Source of the DNA: Candidatus Gastranaerophilales bacterium
GTDB taxonomy: Bacteria; Cyanobacteriota; Vampirovibrionia; Gastranaerophilales; Gastranaerophilaceae
DNA length: 32,231 nucleotides
Assembly (NCBI GenBank): GCA_944324375.1
Contig: CALUWB010000020.1
Coordinates: 1 to 32,231 of the forward strand
Direction: 5' to 3'
Shown here piece after piece: positions 1-7,075 of this stretch; the stretch's first letter is position 1, and each line of letters starts with the position of its first letter. The position numbers were made by a program, and so were the translations under genes. Under the pieces are notes generated by a model that ran no database searches, was not told where the DNA came from, and saw nothing but the letters and a program-made list of their open reading frames with translations.

Positions 1-1
1 A

Positions 2-640
2 AGGGAGTTATTAAGCTTAGAAGGTAGTTTCGATGTAGTAAACGCATCAACAAGTGCATCAGTCGGTATTAATATGGTAAAAAAATATCAACCTGACGTA
101 GTATTGATGGATATGAACATGCCAGAAAAGGATGGCTTACAAGCTATTCAAGAAATCAAGTCATTAGATATACCAGTAAAAATAATTGCACTAAGTGCAT
201 ATGATGATGCAGATTTAATTTTCCGAGCAATGAAATTAGGAGCAAGAGGTTATGTTCTAAAAACAATGGCATCAGCACAACTAATTTATGCAATAGAAGA
301 AGTAATCGCAGGAAAGATATATTTACCATCAGCATTATCATTGAGATTCTTTGAATACTTCCAAAAATCAGTTAAGGAAGAAAATTCAACAGAAAATAAT
401 GAAGAAAACTTATTATCATACTTAACACAAAGAGAAGAAGAAGTTTTAGACTTATTAACAAAAGGTATAACTTATAAAGGTGTTTCAAGTAAATTATTTA
501 TTTCAGAAACAACAGTAAAAACACACGTTAATAATATATTCCAAAAACTTCAAGTAAATGATAGAACACAAGCAGTATTATATGCGATAAATAACGGTTT
601 TTTAAACAAGAGAAAATCAAAAATCGCAGTAAGAGGCTAA
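2..640 (+). CDS. LuxR/NarL-family response regulator (5' end outside window)
   Basis: The reading frame is open from base 2, so the true start lies upstream of the window; the ATG at 74 falls inside the receiver domain and is not the start. The receiver domain shows the phospho-acceptor aspartate in VLMDMNMP (codon 110-112), the conserved Ser in LSAYD and the Lys in YVLKT. After an acidic linker, a C-terminal LuxR-type helix-turn-helix follows (LTQREEEVLDLLTKG, then a TTVKTHVNNIFQKL recognition helix). A cytoplasmic two-component transcription regulator is expected. The histidine kinase gene begins 16 bases downstream, so the two probably form a pair, and flagellar rod genes follow, so control of motility is a reasonable inference. 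The regulated genes cannot be read from the sequence. Confidence 0.93.
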   Translation, partial: RELLSLEGSFDVVNASTSASVGINMVKKYQPDVVLMDMNMPEKDGLQAIQEIKSLDIPVKIIALSAYDDADLIFRAMKLGARGYVLKTMASAQLIYAIEEVIAGKIYLPSALSLRFFEYFQKSVKEENSTENNEENLLSYLTQREEEVLDLLTKGITYKGVSSKLFISETTVKTHVNNIFQKLQVNDRTQAVLYAINNGFLNKRKSKIAVRG

Positions 641-656
641 AAACTATAAGGTAAAA

Positions 657-1865
657 ATGATTAAACAAACTAATTCATTAGATGAATATTTACTAAAACA
701 GTCAATCTCAACACTAACAACAGAACAAGGCTTAAGCAGCCTATTCCGTGGTTTACTTGAGCCTGTTTTAGAAATAAGCACAGATGGAGTAGAATCGGAT
801 GTCATTCTAAAGGTAACTAATCGGGATATGTTTACTGGTTTGTTAACAAGATTAGAATTTTCTGATATTAATTATGTTGATTATGGGGATGATTTAAAAG
901 GGAGAGAACAATTAGAAGAGACTGATTTTCTATTAGTAATGACGTCCGATTTTATATCATTTTTATCTTGGAAACTAACAGATGAAGGGCTAAAATATTG
1001 TAATTATACAAATAGTCCAGAAATAAGTAAAATTATAGATTTACTTAATGACAATTCAGATTATGACATCTCTTACTTGAAAGCTAAATATAATACAGAT
1101 AATTTAAAAGATAATTTAGTAAGTATTTGTATTAATAAACTAGGCTCAATGCTAAGTAATACATCACCAGTAAATAATGATGTAATTGATAGTGAAGATT
1201 TAGCAAACAAGATTAATTATTTAACAAAAAAATCAAGATATATTTCACACGAAGTAAAAAATCAATTATCAATCTGTGACTTATATTCAGGGATAATAAA
1301 ACGCTACTGTTCAAATAATGAAATCAATGATACAACAATAAATAACGCACTTGATTGTATAAGTAAATCAATCAAAATCGCAGGCAACACACTTACACAA
1401 TTGAAAACATTAAACAGTAAAGAACTAAAATTATATAAAACAAACAAATTAATTGAAACATCAGCAGAATTATCAAAAGCCTATCTTGAAAACAGAAACA
1501 TAGAACTAATATTAGAGAACGAGATAGAAGAAGAAATCTTTGTAGATGAAACTTTATTCACATCAACGGTTATAAACTTAGTAAAAAATGCATGTGAAGC
1601 ATTCGACGATTTTGAATCAAAAGATAATTGGATAAAGATTTCAACATCAATAGAAAATGACAACGTAATAATCCACGTAAGCAATAATGCAAAACCGATT
1701 CTAGAACCTGAAAAAATCTTTAACGAAGGAATGACAACAAAATCAACAGGTAGTGGACTAGGTTTGTATATATGCAAACAAAATACAGAGGAGCAATGTG
1801 GACAACTTAATCTAATAAAATCAGACGAAGACTCAACAATATTTGAACTGAGATTTTGTCTTTAA
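657..1865 (+). CDS. Soluble sensor histidine kinase
   Basis: This 402-residue protein has no visible transmembrane segment or signal peptide, so it is probably cytoplasmic. The first ~180 residues match no domain I recognise. The phospho-accepting histidine is H198 in YISHEVKNQL, within a dimerisation helix. An HATPase region follows with an N-box (LVKNACEAF, about residues 305-313) and a G-box (GSGLGLYICKQ, about 365-375). The start at 657 is preceded by AAGGT at a normal distance. The gene lies 16 bases after the response regulator and is probably co-transcribed with it. The partner and the flagellar genes downstream suggest motility control. The lack of a membrane sensor means it senses an internal cue or a partner protein; this is inference. 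Confidence 0.9.
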   Translation: MIKQTNSLDEYLLKQSISTLTTEQGLSSLFRGLLEPVLEISTDGVESDVILKVTNRDMFTGLLTRLEFSDINYVDYGDDLKGREQLEETDFLLVMTSDFISFLSWKLTDEGLKYCNYTNSPEISKIIDLLNDNSDYDISYLKAKYNTDNLKDNLVSICINKLGSMLSNTSPVNNDVIDSEDLANKINYLTKKSRYISHEVKNQLSICDLYSGIIKRYCSNNEINDTTINNALDCISKSIKIAGNTLTQLKTLNSKELKLYKTNKLIETSAELSKAYLENRNIELILENEIEEEIFVDETLFTSTVINLVKNACEAFDDFESKDNWIKISTSIENDNVIIHVSNNAKPILEPEKIFNEGMTTKSTGSGLGLYICKQNTEEQCGQLNLIKSDEDSTIFELRFCL

Positions 1866-1884
1866 TAAATGGTAAGGACACAAA

Positions 1885-1990
1885 ACGGATGTAAGCCCGA
1901 AACGGCTACACGAAGGTGGAGGCGTACAGGGCGAAACTGGACGAGAGCGACGTAGAAATCTTTGATTTCACAGGAGCTAGGGGTAAATGA
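1885..1990 (+). repeat. 106-bp intergenic repeat, long form, copy 1
   Basis: The segment begins ACGGATGTAAGCCCGA and ends GGGGTAAATGA. A second copy of identical length lies at 26549-26654, and I count only three mismatches between them. It is clearly GC-richer than its surroundings and contains a perfect small hairpin, GAAATC-TTT-GATTTC. It lies just after the kinase gene and has no convincing reading frame. Together with the next two entries it fills the 324-base gap between the kinase gene and flgB; nothing else is recognisable there except the flgB ribosome-binding site. Confidence 0.9.
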
Positions 1991-1991
1991 A

Positions 1992-2030
1992 GAAAATTTT
2001 TAATAAAATTTGTTTTTTATAAAAATTTTC
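1992..2030. repeat. A/T-rich inverted repeat between two repeat copies
   Basis: GAAAATTTTTA (1992-2002) is perfectly complementary to TAAAAATTTTC (2020-2030), giving an 11-bp stem. The left side, beginning AATGAAGAAAATTTTTA, recurs at about 3230-3246 after flgC, so it is a shared module and not a one-off hairpin. It could act as a weak terminator after the kinase gene. Confidence 0.6.
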
Positions 2031-2066
2031 GAATGAACCCAACGGATGTGAGCCCGAGGGGTAAAG
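2031..2066 (+). repeat. Short form of the intergenic repeat, copy 1
   Basis: This copy has the first 16 bases of the 106-bp repeat (ACGGATGTGAGCCCGA) joined directly to its terminal GGGGTAAA, as if the middle had been deleted. It is preceded by GAATGAACCCA. The same short form follows the long form at 26655-26692, so the long-then-short order is conserved between the two loci. Confidence 0.8.
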
Positions 2067-2189
2067 GGTTAAATATAAGGGGGTAAATAAATTCAATTTA
2101 CTCAACAAATTAAAAATTACACCTAAAAACAAATGATAAAAAATTATTGTAGATAGTTTGCATATCCAAACAAAACAAACGAGGTAAGT

Positions 2190-2684
2190 ATGGACTTAAT
2201 AACATCAAGCACAATGCATACATTAAAACTAGGGATGGACGGCTTGCTTGCAAGACAACAGGCAGTATCATCAAATATAGCCAATGTTATGACCCCAGGT
2301 TACCAAAGACAAGAAGTAAGCTTTGAAGGTCAGCTTTACGAAATGATGGAAGATCAAAAGAATAAAGAATACGTAAAAGGCTTAAACAGTATAAAATATA
2401 ACCCACAATCAATAAGTGAAGTAAGTCCACAGCGATTAACCAAAGAGGGATATAACATACTAACACCAGAGCAAAAAGCATATTTGAATTCAAATTCTTT
2501 TTCAGGATTTCAGCCACAAATTTTAGCAGACACATTTAATGGTGGAAGTAAAGACGGGAACAATGTTGAATTAGAAAAAGAATTAATGGATTTATCCAAA
2601 ACAGGTACACAATACACAATGTTATCAAACCTAGAACGTAGAGAGTACGCCAAAATCTCAGAAGCAATAAAAGGCGGACAATAG
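2190..2684 (+). CDS. flgB: Flagellar basal-body rod protein FlgB
   Basis: FlgB is a proximal rod subunit exported through the flagellar type III apparatus into the periplasmic rod. The 164-residue product has the diagnostic N-terminal rod signature (RQQAVSSNIANVMTPGYQRQEVSF, with the SNIAN core) and a C-terminal helical segment (GTQYTMLSNLERREYAKISEAI) of the kind that packs in the rod. There is no cleavable signal peptide, as expected for this export route. The start follows GAGGT at 2181-2185. flgC begins 32 bases after the stop, and fliE follows in the usual flgB-flgC-fliE order. Confidence 0.95.
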   Translation: MDLITSSTMHTLKLGMDGLLARQQAVSSNIANVMTPGYQRQEVSFEGQLYEMMEDQKNKEYVKGLNSIKYNPQSISEVSPQRLTKEGYNILTPEQKAYLNSNSFSGFQPQILADTFNGGSKDGNNVELEKELMDLSKTGTQYTMLSNLERREYAKISEAIKGGQ

Positions 2685-2716
2685 ATTTTAGGGACTTGGA
2701 TAGAGAGGTATAAACA

Positions 2717-3223
2717 ATGAGTTTCAGCGCATTTGACATAGCAGGATCAGGCATGACAGCACAACGTATCAAAATGGATACGATAGCTAGTAATATTGCG
2801 AACATAAATACAACAAGAAATCCTGATGGTTCAAAAGGTGTATACATCAAGAAAGATGTAGCCTTTAGAGCAGTTCTTGCAGACCAATTGTCAAGAGGTC
2901 CATCAAACTTCAGTAACAATGGAACAGCAGGAAGATTCAATCCAGAAACAGGTAATTATGAAATCAATACCGGTATCGCGTTGAACGAAGGTAGAAAATA
3001 TAAGGGAGTAGAAGTTTCAGAAATATATGAAGCAAAAAACCCAATAAAGACAATCTATGATCCATCACATCCGGATGCAGATGAAAATGGATATGTAGAT
3101 TTGCCAAACGTAAATATTGTAGAAGAAATGGTAGGAATGGTATCAGCATCAAAAGCATACCAAGCAAACGCAGCATCAGCAGAGAACGTTAAGACAATGA
3201 TTCAATCTGCGATGAATATATAA
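2717..3223 (+). CDS. flgC: Flagellar basal-body rod protein FlgC
   Basis: FlgC is a second proximal rod subunit. The 168-residue protein begins with the rod motif (FDIAGSGMTAQRIKMDTIASNIANINTT, with the SNIAN core). It ends with the family C-terminus (PNVNIVEEMVGMVSASKAYQANA, then a short helix ending SAMNI). It has no signal peptide and uses the flagellar export apparatus. A ribosome-binding site, GAGAGG, precedes the ATG. It is very likely co-transcribed with flgB. A 204-base gap carrying a structured repeat separates it from fliE. Confidence 0.96.
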   Translation: MSFSAFDIAGSGMTAQRIKMDTIASNIANINTTRNPDGSKGVYIKKDVAFRAVLADQLSRGPSNFSNNGTAGRFNPETGNYEINTGIALNEGRKYKGVEVSEIYEAKNPIKTIYDPSHPDADENGYVDLPNVNIVEEMVGMVSASKAYQANAASAENVKTMIQSAMNI

Positions 3224-3404
3224 TTAAAATGAAGAAAATTTTTAGTAAAATGTTTATTTTCCCTCTCCGAGGGAGGCGAATTTCCGGACGGACAATGTCC
3301 GGATAGCGAGCAGATTGAGTTGTCAGGAGCAAAGCTCCGAAAACGAAACTCTGTGAGCGTGGAGGAAATTCAAGACAGGGCTAGGGTGAGGGTTAGCTCA
3401 CTAA
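3224..3404 (+). repeat. Structured, GC-richer intergenic element between flgC and fliE
   Basis: Several complementary segments are nested here. GAATTTCC (3278-3285) pairs with GGAAATTC (3364-3371), TCCGGAC (3283-3289) with GTCCGGA (3297-3303), GAGTT (3317-3321) with AACTC (3347-3351), and GGAGC (3326-3330) with GCTCC (3334-3338). Edges such as CCCTCTCC and GGGTGAGGGTTA resemble intergenic palindromic repeats seen in many bacteria. The left end shares an A/T-rich module with 1986-2002. It sits inside the flagellar gene cluster and could form a multi-branched RNA; no function can be assigned. Confidence 0.65.
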
Positions 3405-3427
3405 AATAAAAAAACGAGGTAAGTATT

Positions 3428-3817
3428 ATGGAATATATAGGTGGCATATCAGAATTTAATTACAGTCCGATAAGGGATTTTAATACATCATTAAAAAATG
3501 GGAAAGCATTTACAATAAATAATGACCCAGAAAAATCATTTGATGAGATATTAGAGAGCCAAAGAAAACCAGAGAAGAATGATATGGATCACTTTATGAC
3601 AAAGGTAAGTAATGCGTTTTCTGATGGAATAAACTCAGTTAACAATGATGCATTAAGAGCCGAAGAAGCAGAAGAGATTTTAGCATCAGGTGGGGATATA
3701 TCAGCACACGAAGTAATGATAGCAGCAGAAAAATCTAACTTGAGCTTACAAATGGCAGTTCAAATAAGAAACAGATTGATTAATGCCTACACAGAAATCA
3801 ATAGTATGCAGATATAG
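3428..3817 (+). CDS. fliE: Flagellar hook-basal body protein FliE
   Basis: FliE joins the MS ring to the rod. The 129-residue product has the typical FliE C-terminus: ISAHEVMIAAEKSNL, then MAVQIRNRLINAYTEI. The N-terminal ~50 residues are not conserved in character. A Lys/Glu/Asp-rich middle is followed by FMTKVSNAFSDGINSVN, matching the start of the family core. The ATG at 3428 follows ACGAGGTAAGTATT, almost the same leader as flgB (ACGAGGTAAGT before its ATG). No fliF follows: the next gene is alr, so the flagellar set is split at this point. Confidence 0.93.
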   Translation: MEYIGGISEFNYSPIRDFNTSLKNGKAFTINNDPEKSFDEILESQRKPEKNDMDHFMTKVSNAFSDGINSVNNDALRAEEAEEILASGGDISAHEVMIAAEKSNLSLQMAVQIRNRLINAYTEINSMQI

Positions 3818-3966
3818 AACAGTGAACAAGTGATTAAATGACCAGCTGATTAAGCGACTAAGAGACTATTTACCCCGTCATTGCGAGGGAAGCGAAGCAA
3901 TCTACTTAACAGTGAACAAGTGATTAAGTGACTAGGTGATTAAGCAACTAAGATAATATTTACCCC
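3818..3966. repeat. 59-bp direct repeat pair flanking a GTCATTGCGAG-type palindrome
   Basis: Two related units beginning AACAGTGAACAAGTGATTAA start at 3818 and 3908, each ending in ATTTACCCC. Between them, at 3877-3907, lies GTCATTGCGAGGG followed by AAGCGAAGCAATCT. This matches a palindromic intergenic sequence seen in many unrelated bacteria. The block fills the gap between fliE and the alr promoter and has no credible reading frame. Confidence 0.75.
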
Positions 3967-3971
3967 ACCCC

Positions 3972-4000
3972 TAGATATAAATTTACCCCCGATGTATAAT
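3972..4000 (+). promoter_or_regulatory. Probable alr promoter, leaderless layout
   Basis: TAGATA (3972-3977) and a perfect TATAAT (3995-4000) are separated by 17 bases. The ATG at 4007 is only six bases after the -10 element, which is about where transcription should begin. No ribosome-binding site is visible before either candidate ATG. Confidence 0.6.
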
Positions 4001-4006
4001 TTTCGT

Positions 4007-5143
4007 ATGAAAAATACAAGACAGACACAAGTAAATATTCATAGAGACGCGTGGGTAGAGGTAAATATAGATTCTTTGGCACACAATGTTGAAGAATTTA
4101 GAAAAAATATCCCATCTGATAAAAAGATATTAGGAATAGTAAAAGCTGATGCTTATGGCCATGGAGCCGCAATGTTAGTACCTACAATGTTGGCTTCAGG
4201 AATTGATATGTTGGGAGTTGCATCGATTGATGAGGGGTTAGATTTAAGAGCTGAAAATATTGATTGTGATATACTTGTAGTAGGAGCTGTACCTGTTTGG
4301 TCATTTGATGTAGCAGCAAAGAATAATATATCTATATCAATATTTACAGAAGATCATATTGAAGCTTGTAAAAAAGTATATGATAGATTTGGCTTGAAGG
4401 TAAAAGCACATATTACATTAGATACAGGCATGAATAGGATTGGTTTGCAGCCAGATAAAGCTATTGATTATATAAAACGAGTTCAGAATTGTAATTTTAT
4501 AGAATTGGAAGGTATTTTTACACATTTAGCAAATGCAGAGAATGCAGAAAAGACAAAAGCACAATTTGATAGATGGAATAAAGTTATTTCAGGAATTAAT
4601 AGAGAAGGATTAATATTACATATATTAAATACAGCAGGTAGTATGATATACAATCCTGATGATTTACATTCAAATATGGTAAGAATAGGGATATCGTTAT
4701 ATGGATTATATCCTGATTTACCAGAGAGCTTAAGATTTTATCCTAAGTTAAAACCAATAATGGGGTTGAAAGGAAGAATAACAAATATCCACAACATGCC
4801 AGTACATGATGGAGTTAGTTATGGTCATACATATATCGCAGATAGAGAGACAAAGGTTGCGACAGTTCCGATAGGATATGCAGATGGAGTACCAAGGGGA
4901 TTGTCAAATAAGATATATGGCAAGATAAATGGAATTAAGATAAAGCAGATTGGTAATATCACGATGGATCAAATGATGTTTGATATCACAGGAATTGATG
5001 CAAAGTTGGGAGATATTATAGTCTTGTTAGATGAAAACGATAGAGAGTTATCATTAGACAATTGGGCAAAGATAGTTGGTACAATCAATTACGAATTACC
5101 TTGCAGATTAAAAGTTCGCTTACCAAGAATATATATAAGATAA
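4007..5143 (+). CDS. alr: Alanine racemase
   Basis: This PLP-dependent enzyme interconverts L- and D-alanine for peptidoglycan. The PLP lysine lies in GIVKADAYGHGA near the N-terminus (K46 counting from 4007), and the catalytic tyrosine is in GVSYGHTY (Y272). The C-terminal beta domain ends with the family LPCRLKVRLPR. The length, about 378 residues, is normal. An in-frame ATG at 3992 would add five residues but overlaps the -10 element, so I prefer 4007; no Shine-Dalgarno precedes either. The gene stands alone between flagellar genes and a recombinase. Confidence 0.95.
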   Translation: MKNTRQTQVNIHRDAWVEVNIDSLAHNVEEFRKNIPSDKKILGIVKADAYGHGAAMLVPTMLASGIDMLGVASIDEGLDLRAENIDCDILVVGAVPVWSFDVAAKNNISISIFTEDHIEACKKVYDRFGLKVKAHITLDTGMNRIGLQPDKAIDYIKRVQNCNFIELEGIFTHLANAENAEKTKAQFDRWNKVISGINREGLILHILNTAGSMIYNPDDLHSNMVRIGISLYGLYPDLPESLRFYPKLKPIMGLKGRITNIHNMPVHDGVSYGHTYIADRETKVATVPIGYADGVPRGLSNKIYGKINGIKIKQIGNITMDQMMFDITGIDAKLGDIIVLLDENDRELSLDNWAKIVGTINYELPCRLKVRLPRIYIR

Positions 5144-5189
5144 GCTTGTATCGCTATTATTAGTTAGAAATTATTTTCAAAAAATACTA

Positions 5190-5214
5190 TTCTTAATTTG
5201 GAATTAAGAAGGAG
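5190..5214 (+). promoter_or_regulatory. Inverted repeat abutting the recombinase ribosome-binding site
   Basis: TTCTTAATT (5190-5198) and AATTAAGAA (5202-5210) are perfect complements around TGG, and GGAG (5211-5214) follows immediately. Part of the Shine-Dalgarno, AAGGAG, is therefore in the right arm. It may be an operator for autoregulation, possibly by the recombinase, or an RNA hairpin limiting translation. Confidence 0.55.
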
Positions 5215-5222
5215 TATGATAT

Positions 5223-5765
5223 ATGAAAATAGTAGAACCAATTCGCGATAAAGCGACAATTAAGAAGGTTGAATCAATCTTAGGAAGGAAGAATCAACGA
5301 GATTTATTATTTTTTGTTTTAGGAACAAATAGTGGTTTAAGAATATCGGACATTTTAGGTTTAGATGTAGGAGATGTAAGGAATAAAGATTTTATCGAAC
5401 TGGAAGAGCAAAAAACAGGAAAACGGAAAAAGTTTCCAATTAATTCAAAACTTAAACAACTAATAACTAAGTATATAAAAAATCGATTAGATGACGAACC
5501 ATTATTTATGACAAAATTTTTTAATAGACTTGAGCGTTGTAATGCTTATGTAATAATCAATTCAGCCTGCAGAGAAGCAGGAATAAAATATAAAGTAGGG
5601 ACCCATACATTAAGAAAAACTTTTGGATATCATCATTATCAGAAGTTTAAAGATGTAGTCATTTTACAGAAGATATTCAACCATTCATCCCCAAGCATAA
5701 CATTGAGATATATAGGAATAGAAGAAGATGAAATATTTGAAAGCTATAAAAATTTCATTTTATAA
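5223..5765 (+). CDS. Solitary tyrosine recombinase (catalytic domain only)
   Basis: This 180-residue integrase-family protein appears to consist of the catalytic domain alone, with no long N-terminal core-binding or arm-binding domain. All active-site positions are visible: R40 (SGLRISD), K64 (EEQKTGK), H128 and R131 (HTLRKT), H154 (FNHSS) and nucleophile Y163 (LRYIGI). AAGGAG precedes the ATG. No phage structural genes or excisionase lie nearby, so it is not part of an obvious prophage. It ends 24 bases before the first of two inverted 26-bp sites that bracket the promoter of the glycan operon. I therefore infer that it is an invertase for phase variation, acting like the small recombinases that flip fimbrial or capsule promoters. 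It could instead be a remnant of an integrated element. Confidence 0.88.
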   Translation: MKIVEPIRDKATIKKVESILGRKNQRDLLFFVLGTNSGLRISDILGLDVGDVRNKDFIELEEQKTGKRKKFPINSKLKQLITKYIKNRLDDEPLFMTKFFNRLERCNAYVIINSACREAGIKYKVGTHTLRKTFGYHHYQKFKDVVILQKIFNHSSPSITLRYIGIEEDEIFESYKNFIL

Positions 5766-5788
5766 ATATGATATTACATGACATAAAA

Positions 5789-5814
5789 TATAACATAATA
5801 TCCATTGTGTTATA
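5789..5814 (+). repeat. Left inverted recombination site (candidate)
   Basis: The 26-bp site reads TATAACATAAT, ATCC, ATTGTGTTATA. The two 11-bp arms complement each other at 10 of 11 positions around the asymmetric centre ATCC. This is the expected layout for a tyrosine-recombinase core site. Bases 5799-5814 (TATCCATTGTGTTATA) are perfectly inverted at 5952-5967, and 23 of 26 bases match across the full sites. Confidence 0.75.
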
Positions 5815-5951
5815 AAAAAATTAGTTTTTTGATTTTTTTTAACATATACCCCACTTTTTGAATATATTTCCAAATTTTACAATATAATTTGTTACATTAA
5901 CCTTGCATTTAAAATCGGTTATGATATCATAATGTACATAAGTTTTAGGTA
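5815..5951 (+). other. Candidate invertible promoter segment (137 bp)
   Basis: The segment lies between two inverted recombination sites, after the recombinase stop codon and before glf. It begins with A- and T-tracts (5814-5840) that might weakly end recombinase transcription, and carries the promoter described in the next entry. As given, the promoter faces the glycan operon (ON). Inversion would direct it towards the 3' end of the recombinase gene (OFF). Confidence 0.65.
5903..5930 (+). promoter_or_regulatory. Probable glycan-operon promoter inside the invertible segment
   Basis: TTGCAT (5903-5908) is followed after 16 bases by TATCAT (5925-5930). A TG one base before the -10 gives an extended -10. 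The -10 lies within a perfect 14-bp palindrome, TTATGATATCATAA (5919-5932), which could be an operator. Transcription would start near 5937, leaving a leader of about 38 bases before glf. Confidence 0.55.
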
Positions 5952-5977
5952 TATAACACAATGGATAGTTTGTTATG
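5952..5977 (-). repeat. Right inverted recombination site, overlapping the glf start codon
   Basis: This is the inverse complement of the left site at 23 of 26 positions, including 16 uninterrupted bases (TATAACACAATGGATA). Its centre is GGAT. The outer arm contains the glf ATG at 5975-5977. A crossover in the shared centre would leave that arm in place, so the start codon survives inversion. Confidence 0.75.
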
Positions 5978-7075
5978 AAGAATTTAGTAGTTGGAGCTGG
6001 GTTTTCAGGAGCAGTAATTGCAAATTTAATTGCAACTACATTAAATGAAACTGTCCTAGTTATTGATAAAAAAGACCATATTGCAGGGAATTGTTATGAT
6101 TACAGAGATAAAAACGGGATAATGATTCACAAATATGGTTCACATATTTTTCATACAAATAATGAAAAAGTTTGGAATTTTATCAAACAATTTGGGGATT
6201 TTAACCAATATATGCATAAAGTTATTGCAATTATTGATGGAATTGAAACAACTATTCCATTTAATTTCAATACCCTTTATGATGTTTTTCCACAAACAAT
6301 GGCAAAAAGGTTGGAAGAAAAACTTTTGGAAAAATTTGAGTATAACAAAAAAGTTCCAATATTAGAGTTCCAAAAACAAGATGATAAAGATTTAAAATTT
6401 TTAGCAAATTATGTATATGAAAAAGTATTCTTGCACTATACAACCAAACAATGGGGAGTAAGCCCAAATGATGTTGATGGTGCAGTAACAGCTAGAGTTC
6501 CTGTATATTTAAGTAAAGATGATAGATATTTCCAAGATAAATATCAAGGTATTCCATTAGAAGGTTATACAAAACTTGTTGAAAATATGTTGAATCATCA
6601 AAATATTGAGGTTAGATTAAACACTGATTATAAAGATATAACAGAAAACTTTGATAGAGTTTTTTATACAGGAGCTATAGATGAATACTTTGATTATGAA
6701 TTAGGACAACTACCATATAGAAGTGTTAATTTTAAATTTGAAGAATATGATAGAGAATTTTATCAAAAGAATTCTGTAGTTAATTATCCTTGCAACTATA
6801 ATTTTACAAGGATACACGAATACAAACATTATTTAAACGATAAATCAGACAAAACAGTTATAGCAAAAGAGTATTCAGAATTTTTTGAACTAGGAAAAAA
6901 TGAAAGATACTACCCTATTCCAAAAGATGAGAATACAGAGCTTTATAACAAGTATTTGGAAAAATCAAAAGGGTTGAATAATGTTTATTTTTTAGGACGT
7001 TTGGGAGATTACAAATATTATGATATGGATAAAGCAATCTTAAGAGCGATTGAGTTATTTGAGGAGATTGCTTAA
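5975..7075 (+). CDS. glf: UDP-galactopyranose mutase
   Basis: Glf is an FAD enzyme that converts UDP-galactopyranose to UDP-galactofuranose, the donor for galactofuranose in surface glycans. The N-terminus has the dinucleotide-binding signature VVGAGFSGAVIA and then VIDKKDHIAGNCYDY. Family motifs GSHIFHT and FLHYTTKQWGVSP follow, and the C-terminus ends near FLGRLGDYKYYDMDKAI. The 366-residue length is typical. The ATG at 5975 gives the canonical MKNLVVGAG start but has only a weak GGA upstream. It overlaps the right recombination site and is the first gene of the operon. Its stop overlaps the next start (TAATG), so translation is probably coupled. Confidence 0.96.
   Translation: MKNLVVGAGFSGAVIANLIATTLNETVLVIDKKDHIAGNCYDYRDKNGIMIHKYGSHIFHTNNEKVWNFIKQFGDFNQYMHKVIAIIDGIETTIPFNFNTLYDVFPQTMAKRLEEKLLEKFEYNKKVPILEFQKQDDKDLKFLANYVYEKVFLHYTTKQWGVSPNDVDGAVTARVPVYLSKDDRYFQDKYQGIPLEGYTKLVENMLNHQNIEVRLNTDYKDITENFDRVFYTGAIDEYFDYELGQLPYRSVNFKFEEYDREFYQKNSVVNYPCNYNFTRIHEYKHYLNDKSDKTVIAKEYSEFFELGKNERYYPIPKDENTELYNKYLEKSKGLNNVYFLGRLGDYKYYDMDKAILRAIELFEEIA

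Noticed and set aside
5258-5268. Extra AATTAAGAAGG inside the recombinase gene as a further binding site
   Set aside because: It repeats only one arm plus GG and could easily be chance in A/T-rich coding sequence.
5223-5977. Prophage or integrative element with attachment sites
   Set aside because: There are no phage, excision or transfer genes; the two sites are inverted, not direct, and only 137 bp apart, which fits inversion better than excision.
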